A DNA stretch of 64,000 bases from Clarkia xantiana subsp. parviflora. Lineage: Eukaryota > Streptophyta > Magnoliopsida > Myrtales > Onagraceae. Position numbers and translations under genes: made by a program. This document shows positions 48,801 through 62,100 of the stretch, in pieces (the stretch's first letter is position 1; each line of letters starts with the position of its first letter). The DNA is taken from the NCBI GenBank assembly GCA_036873135.1, contig JAPTYO010000059.1, positions 26,885,564-26,949,563 on the forward strand. Direction: 5' to 3'. The notes beneath the pieces were generated by a model that was not told the DNA's origin, searched no databases, and saw nothing but the letters and a program-made list of their open reading frames with translations.

Positions 48801-50100
48801 TTTCTCATTTTTTCAATATAACCTCTTTTCGGACCTCTGTTTTTTATGAAATCAGTTTTATTTGCACTCTTACTCATCGTATATGACCGTGGAATGGTTT
48901 AAAGTACTTCTCATTTTGGACTCAAAACTTCACATTTTCCGTGATGGTTAGTATGCGAAATTCTTCAGTTTCGGCCAATTTTTTCATTTTTTCAATATAA
49001 CCTTACTCGGACCTCTGTTTTTTATGAAATCATTTTTATTTGCACTCTTACTCATCGTATATGACCGTGGAATGGTTTAAAGTAATTCTCATTTTGGACT
49101 CAAAACTTCACATTTTCTGTGATGGTTAGTATGCGAAATTCTTCAGTTTCGGCCAATTTTCTCATTTTTTCAATATAACCTCACTCGGACCTCTGTTTTT
49201 TATGAAATAAGTTTTATTTGCACTCTTACTCATCGTATATGACCGTGGAATGGTTCAAAGTATTTCTCATTTCGGAATCAAAGCATCACGTTTTCCGTGA
49301 TGGTAAGTATGCGAAATTCTTCGTTTCGGCCGATTTTCTCATTTTTTCAATATAACCTCTTTTCGGACCTCTGTTTTTTATGAAATCAGTTTTATTTGCA
49401 CTCTTACTCATCGTATATGACCGTGGAATGGTTTAAAGTACTTCTCATTTTGGACTCAAAACTTCACATTTTCCGTGATGGTTAGTATGCGAAATTCTTC
49501 AGTTTCGGCCAATTTTTCATTTTTTCAATATAACCTTACTCGGACCTCTGTTTTTTATGAAATCATTTTATTTGCACTCTTACTCATCGTATATGACCGT
49601 GGAATGGTTTAAAGTAATTCTCATTTTGGACTCAAAACTTCACATTTTCTGTGATGGTTAGTACACGAAATTCTTCAGTTTCGGCCAATTTTCTCATTTT
49701 TTCAATATAACCTCTTTCGGACCTCTGTTTTTTATGAAATCAGTTTTATTTGCACTCTTACTCATCGTATATGACCGTGGAATGGTTTAAAGTACTTCTC
49801 ATTTCGGACTCAAAACTTCACATTTTCCGTGATGGTTAGTATGCGAAATTCTTCAGTTTCGGCCAATTTTTTCATTTTTTCAATATAACCTTACTCGGAC
49901 CTCTGTTTTTTATGAAATCATTTTTATTTGCACTCTTACTCATCGTATATGACCGTGGAATGGTTTAAAGTAATTCTCATTTTGGACTCAAAACTTCACA
50001 TTTTCTGTGATGGTTAGTACACGCGAAATTCTTCAGTTTCGGCCAATTTTCTCATTTTTTCAATATAACCTCACTCGGACCTTTGTTTTTTATGAAATCA

Positions 50101-53100
50101 GTTTTATTTGCACTCTTACTCATCGTATATGACCGTGGAATGGTTCAAAGTATTTCTCATTTCGGAATCAAAGCATCACGTTTTCCGTGATGGTAAGTAT
50201 GCGAAATTCTTCGGTTTCGGCCATTTTCTCATTTTTTCAATATAACCTCTTTTCGGACCTCTGTTTTTTGATGAAATCAGTTTTATTTGCACTCTTACTC
50301 ATCGTATATGACCGTGGAATGGTTCAAAGTATTTCTCATTTCGGACTCAAAGCTCACGTTTTCCGTGATGGTAAGTATGCGAAATTCTTCGGTTTCGGCC
50401 GATTTTCTCATTTTTTCAATATAACCTCTTTTCGGACCTCTGTTTTTTATGAAATCAGTTTTATTTGCACTCTTATCATCGTATATGACCGTGGAATGGT
50501 TTAAAGTACTTCTCATTTCGGACTCAAAACTTCACATTTTCCGTGATGGTTAGTATGCGAAATTCTTCGTTTCGGCCATTTTTTCATTTTTTCAATATAA
50601 CCTTACTTCGGACCTCTGTTTTTTATGAAATCATTTTTATTTGCACTCTTACTCATCGTATATGACCGTGGAATGGTTTAAAGTAATTCTCATTTTGGAC
50701 TCAAAACTTCACATTTTCTGTGATGGTTAGTACACGAAATTCTTCAGTTTCGGCCATTTTCTCATTTTTTCAATATAACCTCTTTCGGACCTCTGTTTTT
50801 TATGAAATAAGTTTTATTTGCACTCTTACTCATCGTATATGACCGTGGAATGGTTCAAAGTATTTCTCATTTCGGAATCAAAGCATCACATTTTCCGTGA
50901 TGGTAAGTATGCGAAATTCTTCGGTTTCGGCCAATTTTCTCATTTTTTCAATATAACCTCTTTTCGGACCTCTGTTTTTTATGAAATCAGTTTTATTTGC
51001 ACTCTTACTCATCGTATATGACCGTGGAATGGTTCAAAGTATTCTCATTTCGGAATCAAAGCATCACGTTTTCCGTGATGGTAGTATGCGAAATTCTTCG
51101 GTTTCGGCCGATTTTCTCATTTTTTCAATATAACCTCTTTTCGGACCTCTGTTTTTTATGAAATCAGTTTTATTTGCACTCTTACTCATCGTATATGACC
51201 GTGGAATGGTTTAAAGTACTTCTCATTTGGACTCAAACTTCACATTTTCCGTGATGGTTAGTATGCGAAATTCTTCAGTTTCGGCCATTTTTTCATTTTT
51301 TCAATATAACCTTACTCGGACCTCTGTTTTTTATGAAATCATTTTATTTGCACTCTTACTCATCGTATATGACCGTGGAATGGTTTAAAGTAATTCTCTT
51401 TTGGACTCAAAACTTCACATTTTCTGTGATGGTTAGTACACGAAATTCTTCAGTTTCGGCCAATTTTCTCATTTTTTCAATATAACCTCTTTTCGGACCT
51501 CTGTTTTTTATGAAATAAGTTTTATTTGCACTCTTACTCATCGTATATGACCGTGGAATGGTTTCAAAGTATTTCTCATTTCGGAATCAAGCATCACGTT
51601 TTCCGTGATGGTAAGTATGCGAAATTCTTCGGTTTCGGCGATTTTTCTCATTTTTTCAATATAACCTCTTTCGGACCTCTGTTTTTTATGAAATCAGTTT
51701 TATTTGCACTCTTAATCATCGTATATGACCGTGGAATGGTTTAAAGTACTTCTCATTTTGGACTCAACTTCACATTTTCCGTGATGGTTAGTATGCGAAA
51801 TTCTTCAGTTTCGGCCAATTTTTCATTTTTTCAATATAACCTTACTCGGACCTCTGTTTTTTATGAAATCATTTTTATTTGCACTCTTACTCATCGTATA
51901 TGACCGTGGAATGGTTTAAAGTAATTCTCATTTTGGACTCAAAACTTCACATTTTCTGTGATGGTTAGTATGCGAAATTCTTCAGTTTCGGCCAATTTTC
52001 TCATTTTTTCAATATAACCTCTTTCGGACCTCTGTTTTTTATGAAATCAGTTTTATTTGCACTGTTATCATCGTATATGACCGTGGAATGGTTTAAAGTA
52101 CTTCTCATTTCGGACTCAAAACTTCACATTTTCCGTGATGGTTAGTATGCGAAATTCTTCAGTTTCGGCCATTTTTCATTTTTTCAATATAACCTTACTC
52201 GGACCTCTGTTTTTTTATGAAATCAGTTTTATTTGCACTCTTACTCATCGTATATGACCGTGGATGGTTTAAAGTAATTCTCATTTTGGACTCAAAACTT
52301 CACATTTTCTGTGATGGTTAGTACACGAAATTCTTCAGTTTCGGCCAATTTTCTCATTTTTTCAATAAAACCTCACTCGGACCTTTGTTTTTTATGAAAT
52401 AAGTTTTATTTGCACTCTTACTCATCGTATATGACCGTGGAATGGTTCAAAGTATTTCTCATTTCGGAATCAAAGCATCACATTTTCCGTGATGGTAAGT
52501 ATGCGAAATTCTTCGGTTTCGGCCAATTTTCTCATTTTTCAATAAACCTCTTTTCGGACCTCTGTTTTTTATGAAATCAGTTTTATTTGCACTGTTACTC
52601 ATCGTATATGACCGTGGAATGGTTCAAAGTATTTCTCATTTCGGAATCAAAGCATCACGTTTTCCGTGATGGTAAGTATGCGAAATTCTTCGGTTTCGGC
52701 CGATTTTCTCATTTTTTCAATATAACCTCTTTTCGGACCTCTGTTTTTTATGAAATCAGTTTTATTTGCACTCTTAATCATCGTATATGACCGTGGAATG
52801 GTTTAAAGTACTTCTCATTTCGGACTCAAAACTTCACATTTTCCGTGATGGTTAGTATGCGAAATTCTTCAGTTTCGGCCAATTTTTTCATTTTTTCAAT
52901 ATAACCTTACTCGGACCTCTGTTTTTTATGAAATCAGTTTTATTTGCACTCTTACTCATCGTATATGACGTGGAATGGTTTAAAGTATTCTCATTTTGGA
53001 CTCAAAACTTCACATTTTCGTGTGATGGTTAGTACACGAAATTCTTCAGTTTCGGCCAATTTTCTCATTTTTTCAATATAACCTCACTCGGACTTTGTTT

Positions 53101-56100
53101 TTTATGAAATAAGTTTTATTTGCACCTTACTCATCGTATATGACCGTGGAATGGTTCAAAGTATTTCTCATTCGGAATCAAAGCATCACGTTTTCCGTGA
53201 TGGTAAGTATGCGAACTTCTTCGGTTTCGGCCAATTTTCTCATTTTTTCAATATAACCTCTTTCGGGACCTGTGTTTTTGATGAAATCAGTTTTATTTGC
53301 ACTGTCTACTCATCGTATATGACCGTGGAATGGTTCAAAGTATTTCTCATTTCGGAATCAAAGATCACGTTTTCGTGATGGTAAGTATGCAAAAATCTTC
53401 GGTTTCGGCCGATTTCTCATTTTTTCAATATAACCTCTTTTGGACCTGTTTTTTATGAAATCAGTTTTATTTGCACTCTTAATCATCGTATATGACCGTG
53501 GAATGGTTTAAAGTACTTCTCATTTTGGACTCAAAACTTCACATTTTCCGTGTGATGGTTAGTATGCGAAATTCTTCAGTTTCGGCCAATTTTTTCATTT
53601 TTTCAATAAACCTACTCGGACCCTCTGTTTTTTATGAAATCAGTTTTATTTGCACTCTTACTCATCGTATATGACCGTGGAATGGTTTAAAGTATTCTCA
53701 TTTTGGACTCAAAACTTCACATTTTCTGTGATGGTTAGTATGCGAAATTCTTCAGTTTCGGCCAATTTTCTCATTTTTCAATATAACCTCACTCGGACCT
53801 CTGTTTTTTATGAAATAAGTTTTATTTGCACTCTTACTCATCGTATATGACCGTGGAATGGTTCAAAGTATTTCTCATTTCGGAATCAAAGCATCACATT
53901 TTCCGTGATGGTAAGTATGCGAAATTCTTCGGTTTCGGCCAATTTCTCATTTTTTCAATATAACCTCTTTTCGGACCTCTGTTTTTATGAAATCAGTTTT
54001 ATTTGCACTCTTACTCATCGTATATGACCGTGGAATGGTTCAAAGTATTCTCATTTCGGAATCAAAGCATCACGTTTTCCGTGATGGTTAGTATGCGAAA
54101 TTCTTCAGTTTCGGCCAATTTCTCATTTTTTCAATATAACCTCTTTTCGGACCTCTGTTTTTTATGAAATCAGTTTTATTTGCACTCTTAATCATCGTAT
54201 ATGACCGTGGAATGGTTAAAGTATTTCTCATTTTGGATCAAAGCTTCACATTTTCCGTGATGGTTAGTATGCGAAATCTTCAGTTTCGGCCAATTTTTTC
54301 ATTTTTTCAATATAACCTTTTTCGGACCTCTGTTTTTTATGAAATCAGTTTTATTTGCACTCTTACTCATCGTATATGACCGTGGAATGGTTAAAGTAAT
54401 TCTCATTTCGGACTCAAAACTTCACATTTTCTGTGATGGTTAGTATGCGAAATTCTTCAGTTTCGGCCAATTTTCTAATTTTTTCAATATAACCTCTTTT
54501 CGGACCTCTGTTTTTATGAAATCAGTTTTATTTGCACTCTTACTCATCGTATATGACCGTGGAATGGTTTCAAAGTATTCTCATTTCGGACTCAAAGCTT
54601 CACGTTTTCCGTGATGGTTAGTATGCGAAATTCTTCAGTTTCGGCCAATTTTCTCATTTTTTCAATATAACCTCTTTTCGGACCTCTGTTTTTTATGAAA
54701 TCAGTTTTATTTGCACTCTTACTCATCGTATATGACCGTGGAATGGTTTAAAGTACTTCTCATTTGGACTCAAAAACTTCACATTTTCCGTGATGGTTAG
54801 TATGCGAAATTCTTCAGTTTCGGCCAATTTTTTCATTTTTTCAATATAACCTTACTCGGACCTCTGTTTTTTATGAAATCATTTTTATTTGCACTCTTAC
54901 TCATCGTATATGACCGTGGAATGGTTTAAAGTAATTCTCATTTTGGACTCAAAACTTCACATTTTCTGTGATGGTTAGTACACGAAATTCTTCAGTTTCG
55001 GCCAATTTTCTCATTTTTTCAATATAACCTCACTCGGACTCTGTTTTTTATGAAATCAGTTTTATTTGCACTCTTACTCATCGTATATGACCGTGGAATG
55101 GTTCAAAGTATTTCTCATTTCGGAATCAAAGCATCACGTTTTCCGTGATGGTAAGTATGCGAAATTCTTCGGTTTCGGCCAATTTTCTCATTTTTTCAAT
55201 ATAACCTCTTTCGGACCTCTGTTTTTTATGAAATCAGTTTTATTTGCACTCTTACTCATCGTATATGACCGTGGAATGGTTCAAAGTATTTCTCATTTCG
55301 GAATCAAAAGCATCACGTTTTCCGTGATGGTAAGTATGCGAAAATTCTTCGTTTCGGCCAATTTCTCATTTTTTTCAATATAACCTCTTTTCGGACCTCT
55401 GTTTTTATGAAATCAGTTTTATTTGCACTCTTAATCATCGTATATGACCGTGGAATGGTTTAAAGTACTTCTCATTTTGGACTCAAAACTTCACATTTTC
55501 GTGATGGTTAGTATGCGAAATTCTTCAGTTTCGGCCAATTTTTCATTTTTTCAATATAACCTTACTCGGACCTCTATTTTTTATGAAATCATTTTTATTG
55601 CACTCTTACTCATCGTATATGACCGTGGAATGGTTTAAAGTAATTCTCATTTTGGACTCAAAACTTCACATTTTCTGTGATGGTTAGTAACGAAATTCTT
55701 CAGTTTCGGCCAATTTTCTCATTTTTTCAATATAACCTCTTTCGGACCTCTGTTTTTTATGAAATCAGTTTTATTTGCACTCTAACTCATCGTATATGAC
55801 CGTGGAATGGTTTAAAGTATTCTCATTTCGGAATCAAAGCATCACGTTTTCCGTGATGGTAAGTATGCGAAATTCTTCGGTTTCGGCCAATTTTCTCATT
55901 TTTTCAATATAACCTCTTTTCGGACCTCTGTTTTTTATGAAATCAGTTTTATTTGCACTCTTACTCATCGTATATGACCGTGGAATGGTTTAAAGTATTT
56001 CTCATTTCGGACTCAAAACTTCACATTTTCCGTGATGGTTAGTATGCGAAATTCTTCAGTTTCGGCCAATTTTTTCATTTTTTCAATATAACCTACTCGG

Positions 56101-59100
56101 ACCTCTGTTTTTTATGAAATCAGTTTTATTTGCACTCTTACTCATCGTATATGACCGTGGAATGGTTTAAAGTATTCTCATTTTGGACTCAAAACTTCAC
56201 ATTTTCGTGATGGTTAGTATGCGAAATTCTTCAGTTTCGGCCAATTTTCTCATTTTTTCAATATAACCTCACTCGGACCTCTTTTTTATGAAATCAGTTT
56301 TATTTGCACTCTTACTCATCGTATATGACCGTGGAATGGTTTAAAGTATTCTCATTTCGGACTCAAAACTTCACAATTTTCCGTGATGGTTAGTATGCGA
56401 AAATCTTCAGTTTCGGCCAATTTTTCATTTTTTTTCAATATAACCTCACTCGGACCTCTGTTTTTTATGAAATCAGTTTTATTTGCACTCTTACTCATCG
56501 TATATGACCGTGGAATGGTTTAAAGTACTTCTCATTTCGGACTCAAAACTTCACATTTTCTGTGATGGTTAGTATGCGAAATTCTTCAGTTTCGGCCAAT
56601 TTTCTCATTTTTTCAATATAACCTCACTCGGACCTCTGTTTTTATGAAATCAGTTTTATTTGCACTCTTACTCATCGTATATGACCGTGGAATGGTTCAA
56701 AGTATTTCTCATTTCGGAATCAAAGCATCACGTTTTCCGTGATGGTAAGTATGCGAAATTCTCTTTCGGCCAATTTCTCATTTTTTCAATATAACCTCTT
56801 TTCGGACCTCTGTTTTTGATGAAATCAGTTTTATTTGCACTCTTACTCATCGTATATGACCGTGGAATGGTTCAAAGTATTTCTCATTTCGGACTCAAAG
56901 CATCACATTTTCCGTGATGGTAAGTATGCGAAATTCTTCAGTTTCGGCCAATTTTCTCATTTTTTCAATATAACCTCTTTCGGACCTCTGTTTTTATGAA
57001 ATCAGTTTTATTTGCACTCTTACTCATCGTATATGACCGTGGAATGGTTTAAAGTACTTCTCATTTCGGACTCAAAACTTCACATTTTCCGTGATGGGTA
57101 GTATGCGAAATTCTTCAGTTTCGGCCAATTTTCTCATTTTTTCAATATAACCTCACTCGGACCTCTGTTTTTTATGAAATCAGTTTTATTTGCACTCTTA
57201 CTCATCGTATATGACCGTGGAATGGTTTAAAGTACTTCTCATTTGGACTCAAAACTCACATTTTCCGTGATGGTTAGTATGCGAAATTCTTCAGTTTCGG
57301 CCAATTTTCTCATTTTTTCAATATAACCTCACTCGGACTCTGTTTTTTTATGAAATCAGTTTTATTTGCACTCTTACTCATCGTATATGACCGTGGAATG
57401 GTTTAAAGTATTTCTCATTTCGGACTCAAAGCTTCACATTTTCTGTGATGGTTAGTAACGAAATTCTTCGGTTTCGGCCAATTTTCTCATTTTTCAATAT
57501 AAACCTCTTTTCGGACCTCTGTTTTTTATGAAATCAGTTTTATTTGCACTCTTACTCATCGTATATGACCGTGGAATGGTTCAAAGTATTTCTCATTTCG
57601 GAATCAAAGCATCACGTTTTCCGTGATGGTTAAGTATGCGAAATTCTTCGGTTTCGGCCAATTTTCTCATTTTTTTCAATATAACCTCTTTTCGGACCTC
57701 TGTTTTTTATGAAATCAGTTTTATTTGCACTCTTACTCATCGTATATGACCGTGGAATGGTTTAAAGTATTCTCATTTCGGACTCAAAACTTCACATTTT
57801 CCGTGATGGTTAGTATGCGAAATTCTTCAGTTTCGGCCAATTTTCTCATTTTTTCAATATAACCTCACTCGGACCTCTGTTTTTTATGAAATCAGTTTTA
57901 TTTGCACTCTTACTCATCGTATATGACCGTGGAATGGTTAAAGTACTTCTCATTTCGGACTCAAAACTTCACATTTTCCGTGATGGTTAGTATGCGAAAT
58001 TCTTCAGTTTCGGCCAATTTTCTCATTTTTTCAATATAACCTCACTCGGACCTCTGTTTTTTATGAAATCAGTTTATTTGCACTCTTACTCATCGTATAT
58101 GACCGTGGAATGGTTTAAAGTAATTCTCATTTTGGACTCAAAACTTCACATTTTCTGTGATGGTTAGTATGCGAAATTCTTCAGTTCGGCCAATTTTTCA
58201 TTTTTTCAATATAACCTCACTCGGACCTCTGTTTTTTTATGAAATCAGTTTTATTTGCACTCTTACTCATCGTATATGACCGTGGAATGGTTCAAAGAAG
58301 TATTTCTCATTTCGGAATCAAAGCATCACGTTTTCCGTGATGGTAAGTATGCGAAATTCTTCGGTTTCGGCCAATTTTCTCATTTTTTCAATATAACCTC
58401 TTTTCGGACCTCTGTTTTTTATGAAATCAGTTTTATTTGCACTCTTACTCATCGTATATGACCGTGGAATGGTTCAAAGTATTTCTCATTTCGGAATCAA
58501 AGCATCACGTTTTCCGTGATGGTAAGTATGCGAAATTCTTCGGTTTCGGCCAATTTTCTCATTTTTTCAATATAACCTCTTTTCGGACCTCTGTTTTATG
58601 AAATCAGTTTTATTTGCACTCTTAATCATCGTATATGACCGTGGAATGGTTTAAAAGTACTTCTCATTTCGGACTCAAAACTTCACATTTTCCGTGATGG
58701 TTAGTATGCGAAATTCTTCAGTTTCGGCCAATTTTCTCATTTTTTCAATATAACCTCACTCGGACCTCTGTTTTTATGAAATCATTTTATTTGCACTCTT
58801 ACTCATCGTATATGACCGTGGAATGGTTTAAAGTACTTCTCATTTCGGACTCAAAAATCACATTTTCTGTGATGGTTAGTATGCGAAATTCTTCAGTTTC
58901 GGCCAATTTTCTCATTTTTTCAATATAACCTCACTCGGACCTCTGTTTTTTATGAAATCAGTTTTATTTGCACTCTTACTCATCGTATATGACCGTGGAA
59001 TGGTTTAAAGTATTTCTCATTTCGGACTCAAAGCATCACGTTTTCCGTGATGGTAAGTATGCGAAATTCTTCGGTTTCGGCCAATTTTCTCATTTTTTCA

Positions 59101-62100
59101 ATATAACCTCACTCGGACCTCTGTTTTTTGATGAAATCAGTTTTATTTTTGCACTCTTACTCATCGTATATGACCGTGGAATGGTTCAAAAGTATTTCTC
59201 ATTTCGGAATCAAAGCATCACGTTTTCCGTGATGGTAGTATGCGAAATTCTTCGGTTTCGGCCAATTTTCTCATTTTTTCAATATAACCTCTTTTCGGAC
59301 CTCTGTTTTTATGAAATCAGTTTTATTTGCACTCTTACTCATCGTATATGACCGTGGAATGGTTAAAGTACTTCTCATTTCGGACTCAAAACTTCACATT
59401 TTCCGTGATGGTTAGTATGCGAAATTCTTCAGTTTCGGCCAATTTTCTCATTTTTCAATATAACCTCACTCGGACCTCTGTTTTTTATGAAATCAGTTTT
59501 ATTTGCACTCTTACTCATCGTATATGACCGTGGAATGGTTAAAGTAATTCTCATTTCGGACTCAAAATCACATTTTCTGTGATGGTTAGTAGCGAAATTC
59601 TTCAGTTTCGGCCAATTTTCTCATTTTTTCAATATAACCTCACTCGGACCTCTGTTTTTTATGAAATCAGTTTTATTTGCACTCTTACTCATCGTATATG
59701 ACCGTGGAATGGTTAAAGTATTTCTCATTTCGGAATCAAAGCATTCACGTTTTCTGTGATGGTAGTATGCGAAATTCTTCGGTTTCGGCCAATTTTCTCA
59801 TTTTTTCAATATAACCTCACTCGGACCTCTGTTTTTTATGAAATCAGTTTTATTTGCACTCTTACTCATCGTATATGACCGTGGAATGGTTTAAAGTATT
59901 TCTCATTTCGGACTCAAAACTCACATTTTCCGTGATGGTTAGTATGCGAAATTCTTCGGTTTCGGCCAATTTTCTCATTTTTTCAATATAACCTCACTCG
60001 GACCTCTGTTTTTTATGAAATCAGTTTTATTTGCACTCTTACTCATCGTATATGACCGTGGAATGGTTTAAAGTATTTCTCATTTCGGACTCAAAGCTTC
60101 ACGTTTTCTGTGATGGTTAGTATGCGAAATTCTTCGGTTTCGGCCAATTTTCTCATTTTTTCAATATAACCTCACTCGGACCTCTGTTTTTTATGAAATC
60201 AGTTTTATTTGCACTCTTACTCATCGTATATGACCGTGGAATGGTTTAAAGTATTTCTCATTTCGGACTCAAAACTTCACATTTTCCGTGATGGTTAGTA
60301 TGCGAAATCTTCAGTTTCGGCCAATTTTTCATTTTTTCAATATAACCTCACTCGGACCTCTGTTTTTTATGAAATCAGTTTTATTTGCACTCTACTCATC
60401 GTATATGACCGTGGAATGGTTAAAGTATTTCTCATTTCGGACTCAAAGCACCATTTTTCTGTGATGGTTAGTATGCGAAATTCTTCAGTTTCGGCCAATT
60501 TTCTCATTTTTTCAATATAACCTCACTCGGACCTCTGTTTTTTATGAAATCAGTTTTATTTGCACTCTACTCATCGTATATGACCGTGGAATGGTTCAAA
60601 GTATTTCTCATTTCGGAATCAAAGCACACGTTTCCGTGATGGTAAGTATGCGAAATTCTTCGGTTTCGGCCAATTTTCTCATTTTTTCAATATAACCTCA
60701 CTCGGACCTCTGTTTTTATGAAATCAGTTTTATTTGCACTCTTACTCATCGTATATGACCGTGGAATGGTTGAAAGTATTTCTCATTTCGGAATCAAAGC
60801 ATCACGTTTTCCGTGATGGTAAGTATGCGAAATTCTTCGGTTTCGGCCAATTTTCTCATTTTTTCAATATAACCTCTTTCGGACCTCTGTTTTTTATGAA
60901 ATCAGTTTTATTTGCACACTTACTCATCGTATATGACCGTGGAATGGTTTAAAGTACTTCTCATTTCGGACTCAAACTTCAAGTTTTCTGTGATGGTTAG
61001 TATGCGAAATTCTTCAGTTTCGGCCAATTTTCTCATTTTTTCAATATAACCTCACTCGGACCTCTGTTTTTATGAAATCAGTTTTATTTGCACTCTTACT
61101 CATCGTATATGACCGTGGAATGGTTTAAAAGTATTTCTCATTTCGGACTCAAACTTCACATTTTCTGTGATGGTTAGTATGCGAAATTCTTCAGTTTCGG
61201 CCAATTTCTCATTTTTTCAATATAACCTCACTCGGACCTCTGTTTTTTATGAAATCAGTTTTATTTGCACTCTTACTCATCGTATATGACCGTGGAATGG
61301 TTGAAAGTATTTCTCATTTCGGAATCAAAGCATCACGTTTTCTGTGATGGTAGTATGCGAAATTCTTCGGTTTCGGCCAATTTTCTCATTTTTTTCAATA
61401 TAACCTCACTCGGACCTCTGTTTTTTATGAAATCAGTTTATTTGCACTCTTACTCATCGTATATGACCGTGGAATGGTTCAAAGTATTTCTCATTTCGGA
61501 ATCAAAGCATCACGTTTTCCGTGATGGTAAGTATGCGAAATTCTTCGGTTTCGGCCAATTTTCATTTTTTCAATATAACCTCACTCGGACCTCTGTTTTT
61601 ATGAAATCAGTTTTATTTGCACTCTTACTCATCGTATATGACCGTGGAATGGTTCAAAGTATTTCTCATTTCGGAATCAAAGCATCACGTTTTCCGTGAT
61701 GGTAAGTATGCGAAATTCTTCGGTTTCGGCCAATTTTCTCATTTTTTCAATATAACCTCTTTTCGGACCTCTGTTTTTATGAAATCAGTTTTATTTGCAC
61801 TCTTACTCATCGTATATGACCGTGGAATGGTTTCAAAGTATTTCTCATTTCGGAATCAAAGCATCAAGTTTTCTGTGATGGTAAGTATGCGAAATTCTTC
61901 GGTTTCGGCCAATTTTCTCATTTTTTCAATATAACTCTTTCGGACCTCTGTTTTTTATGAAATCAGTTTTATTTGCACTCTTACTCATCGTATAGACCGT
62001 GGAATGTTTAAAAGTACTTCTCATTTCGGACTCAAAACTTCACATTTTCCGTGATGGTTAGTATGCGAAATTCTTCAGTTTCGGCCAATTTTTCATTTTT

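Larger units (their letters stand above)
36039..50100. repeat. Four-monomer higher-order repeat array (A-B-C-D, about 714 bp)
   Basis: Distinctive monomers recur every 712-716 bp, for example C-type at 37976 and 38690, then 41012, 41726 and 42440, then 44580 and 45293, then 47255 and 47969. A has CATTTTGGACTC, CCTTACTCGG and AATCATTTTTATTTG. B has AAGTAATTCTC, GTACACGAAATTC and GAAATAAG. C has CAAAGCATCACG and CCAATTTTCTC. D is like C but with CCGATTTTCTC and usually CTTAATCATCG. Some units are shortened: a B/C hybrid is followed directly by D (for example around 43050-43370, 45890-46210 and 48540-48890), giving three-monomer variants. Confidence 0.88.
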
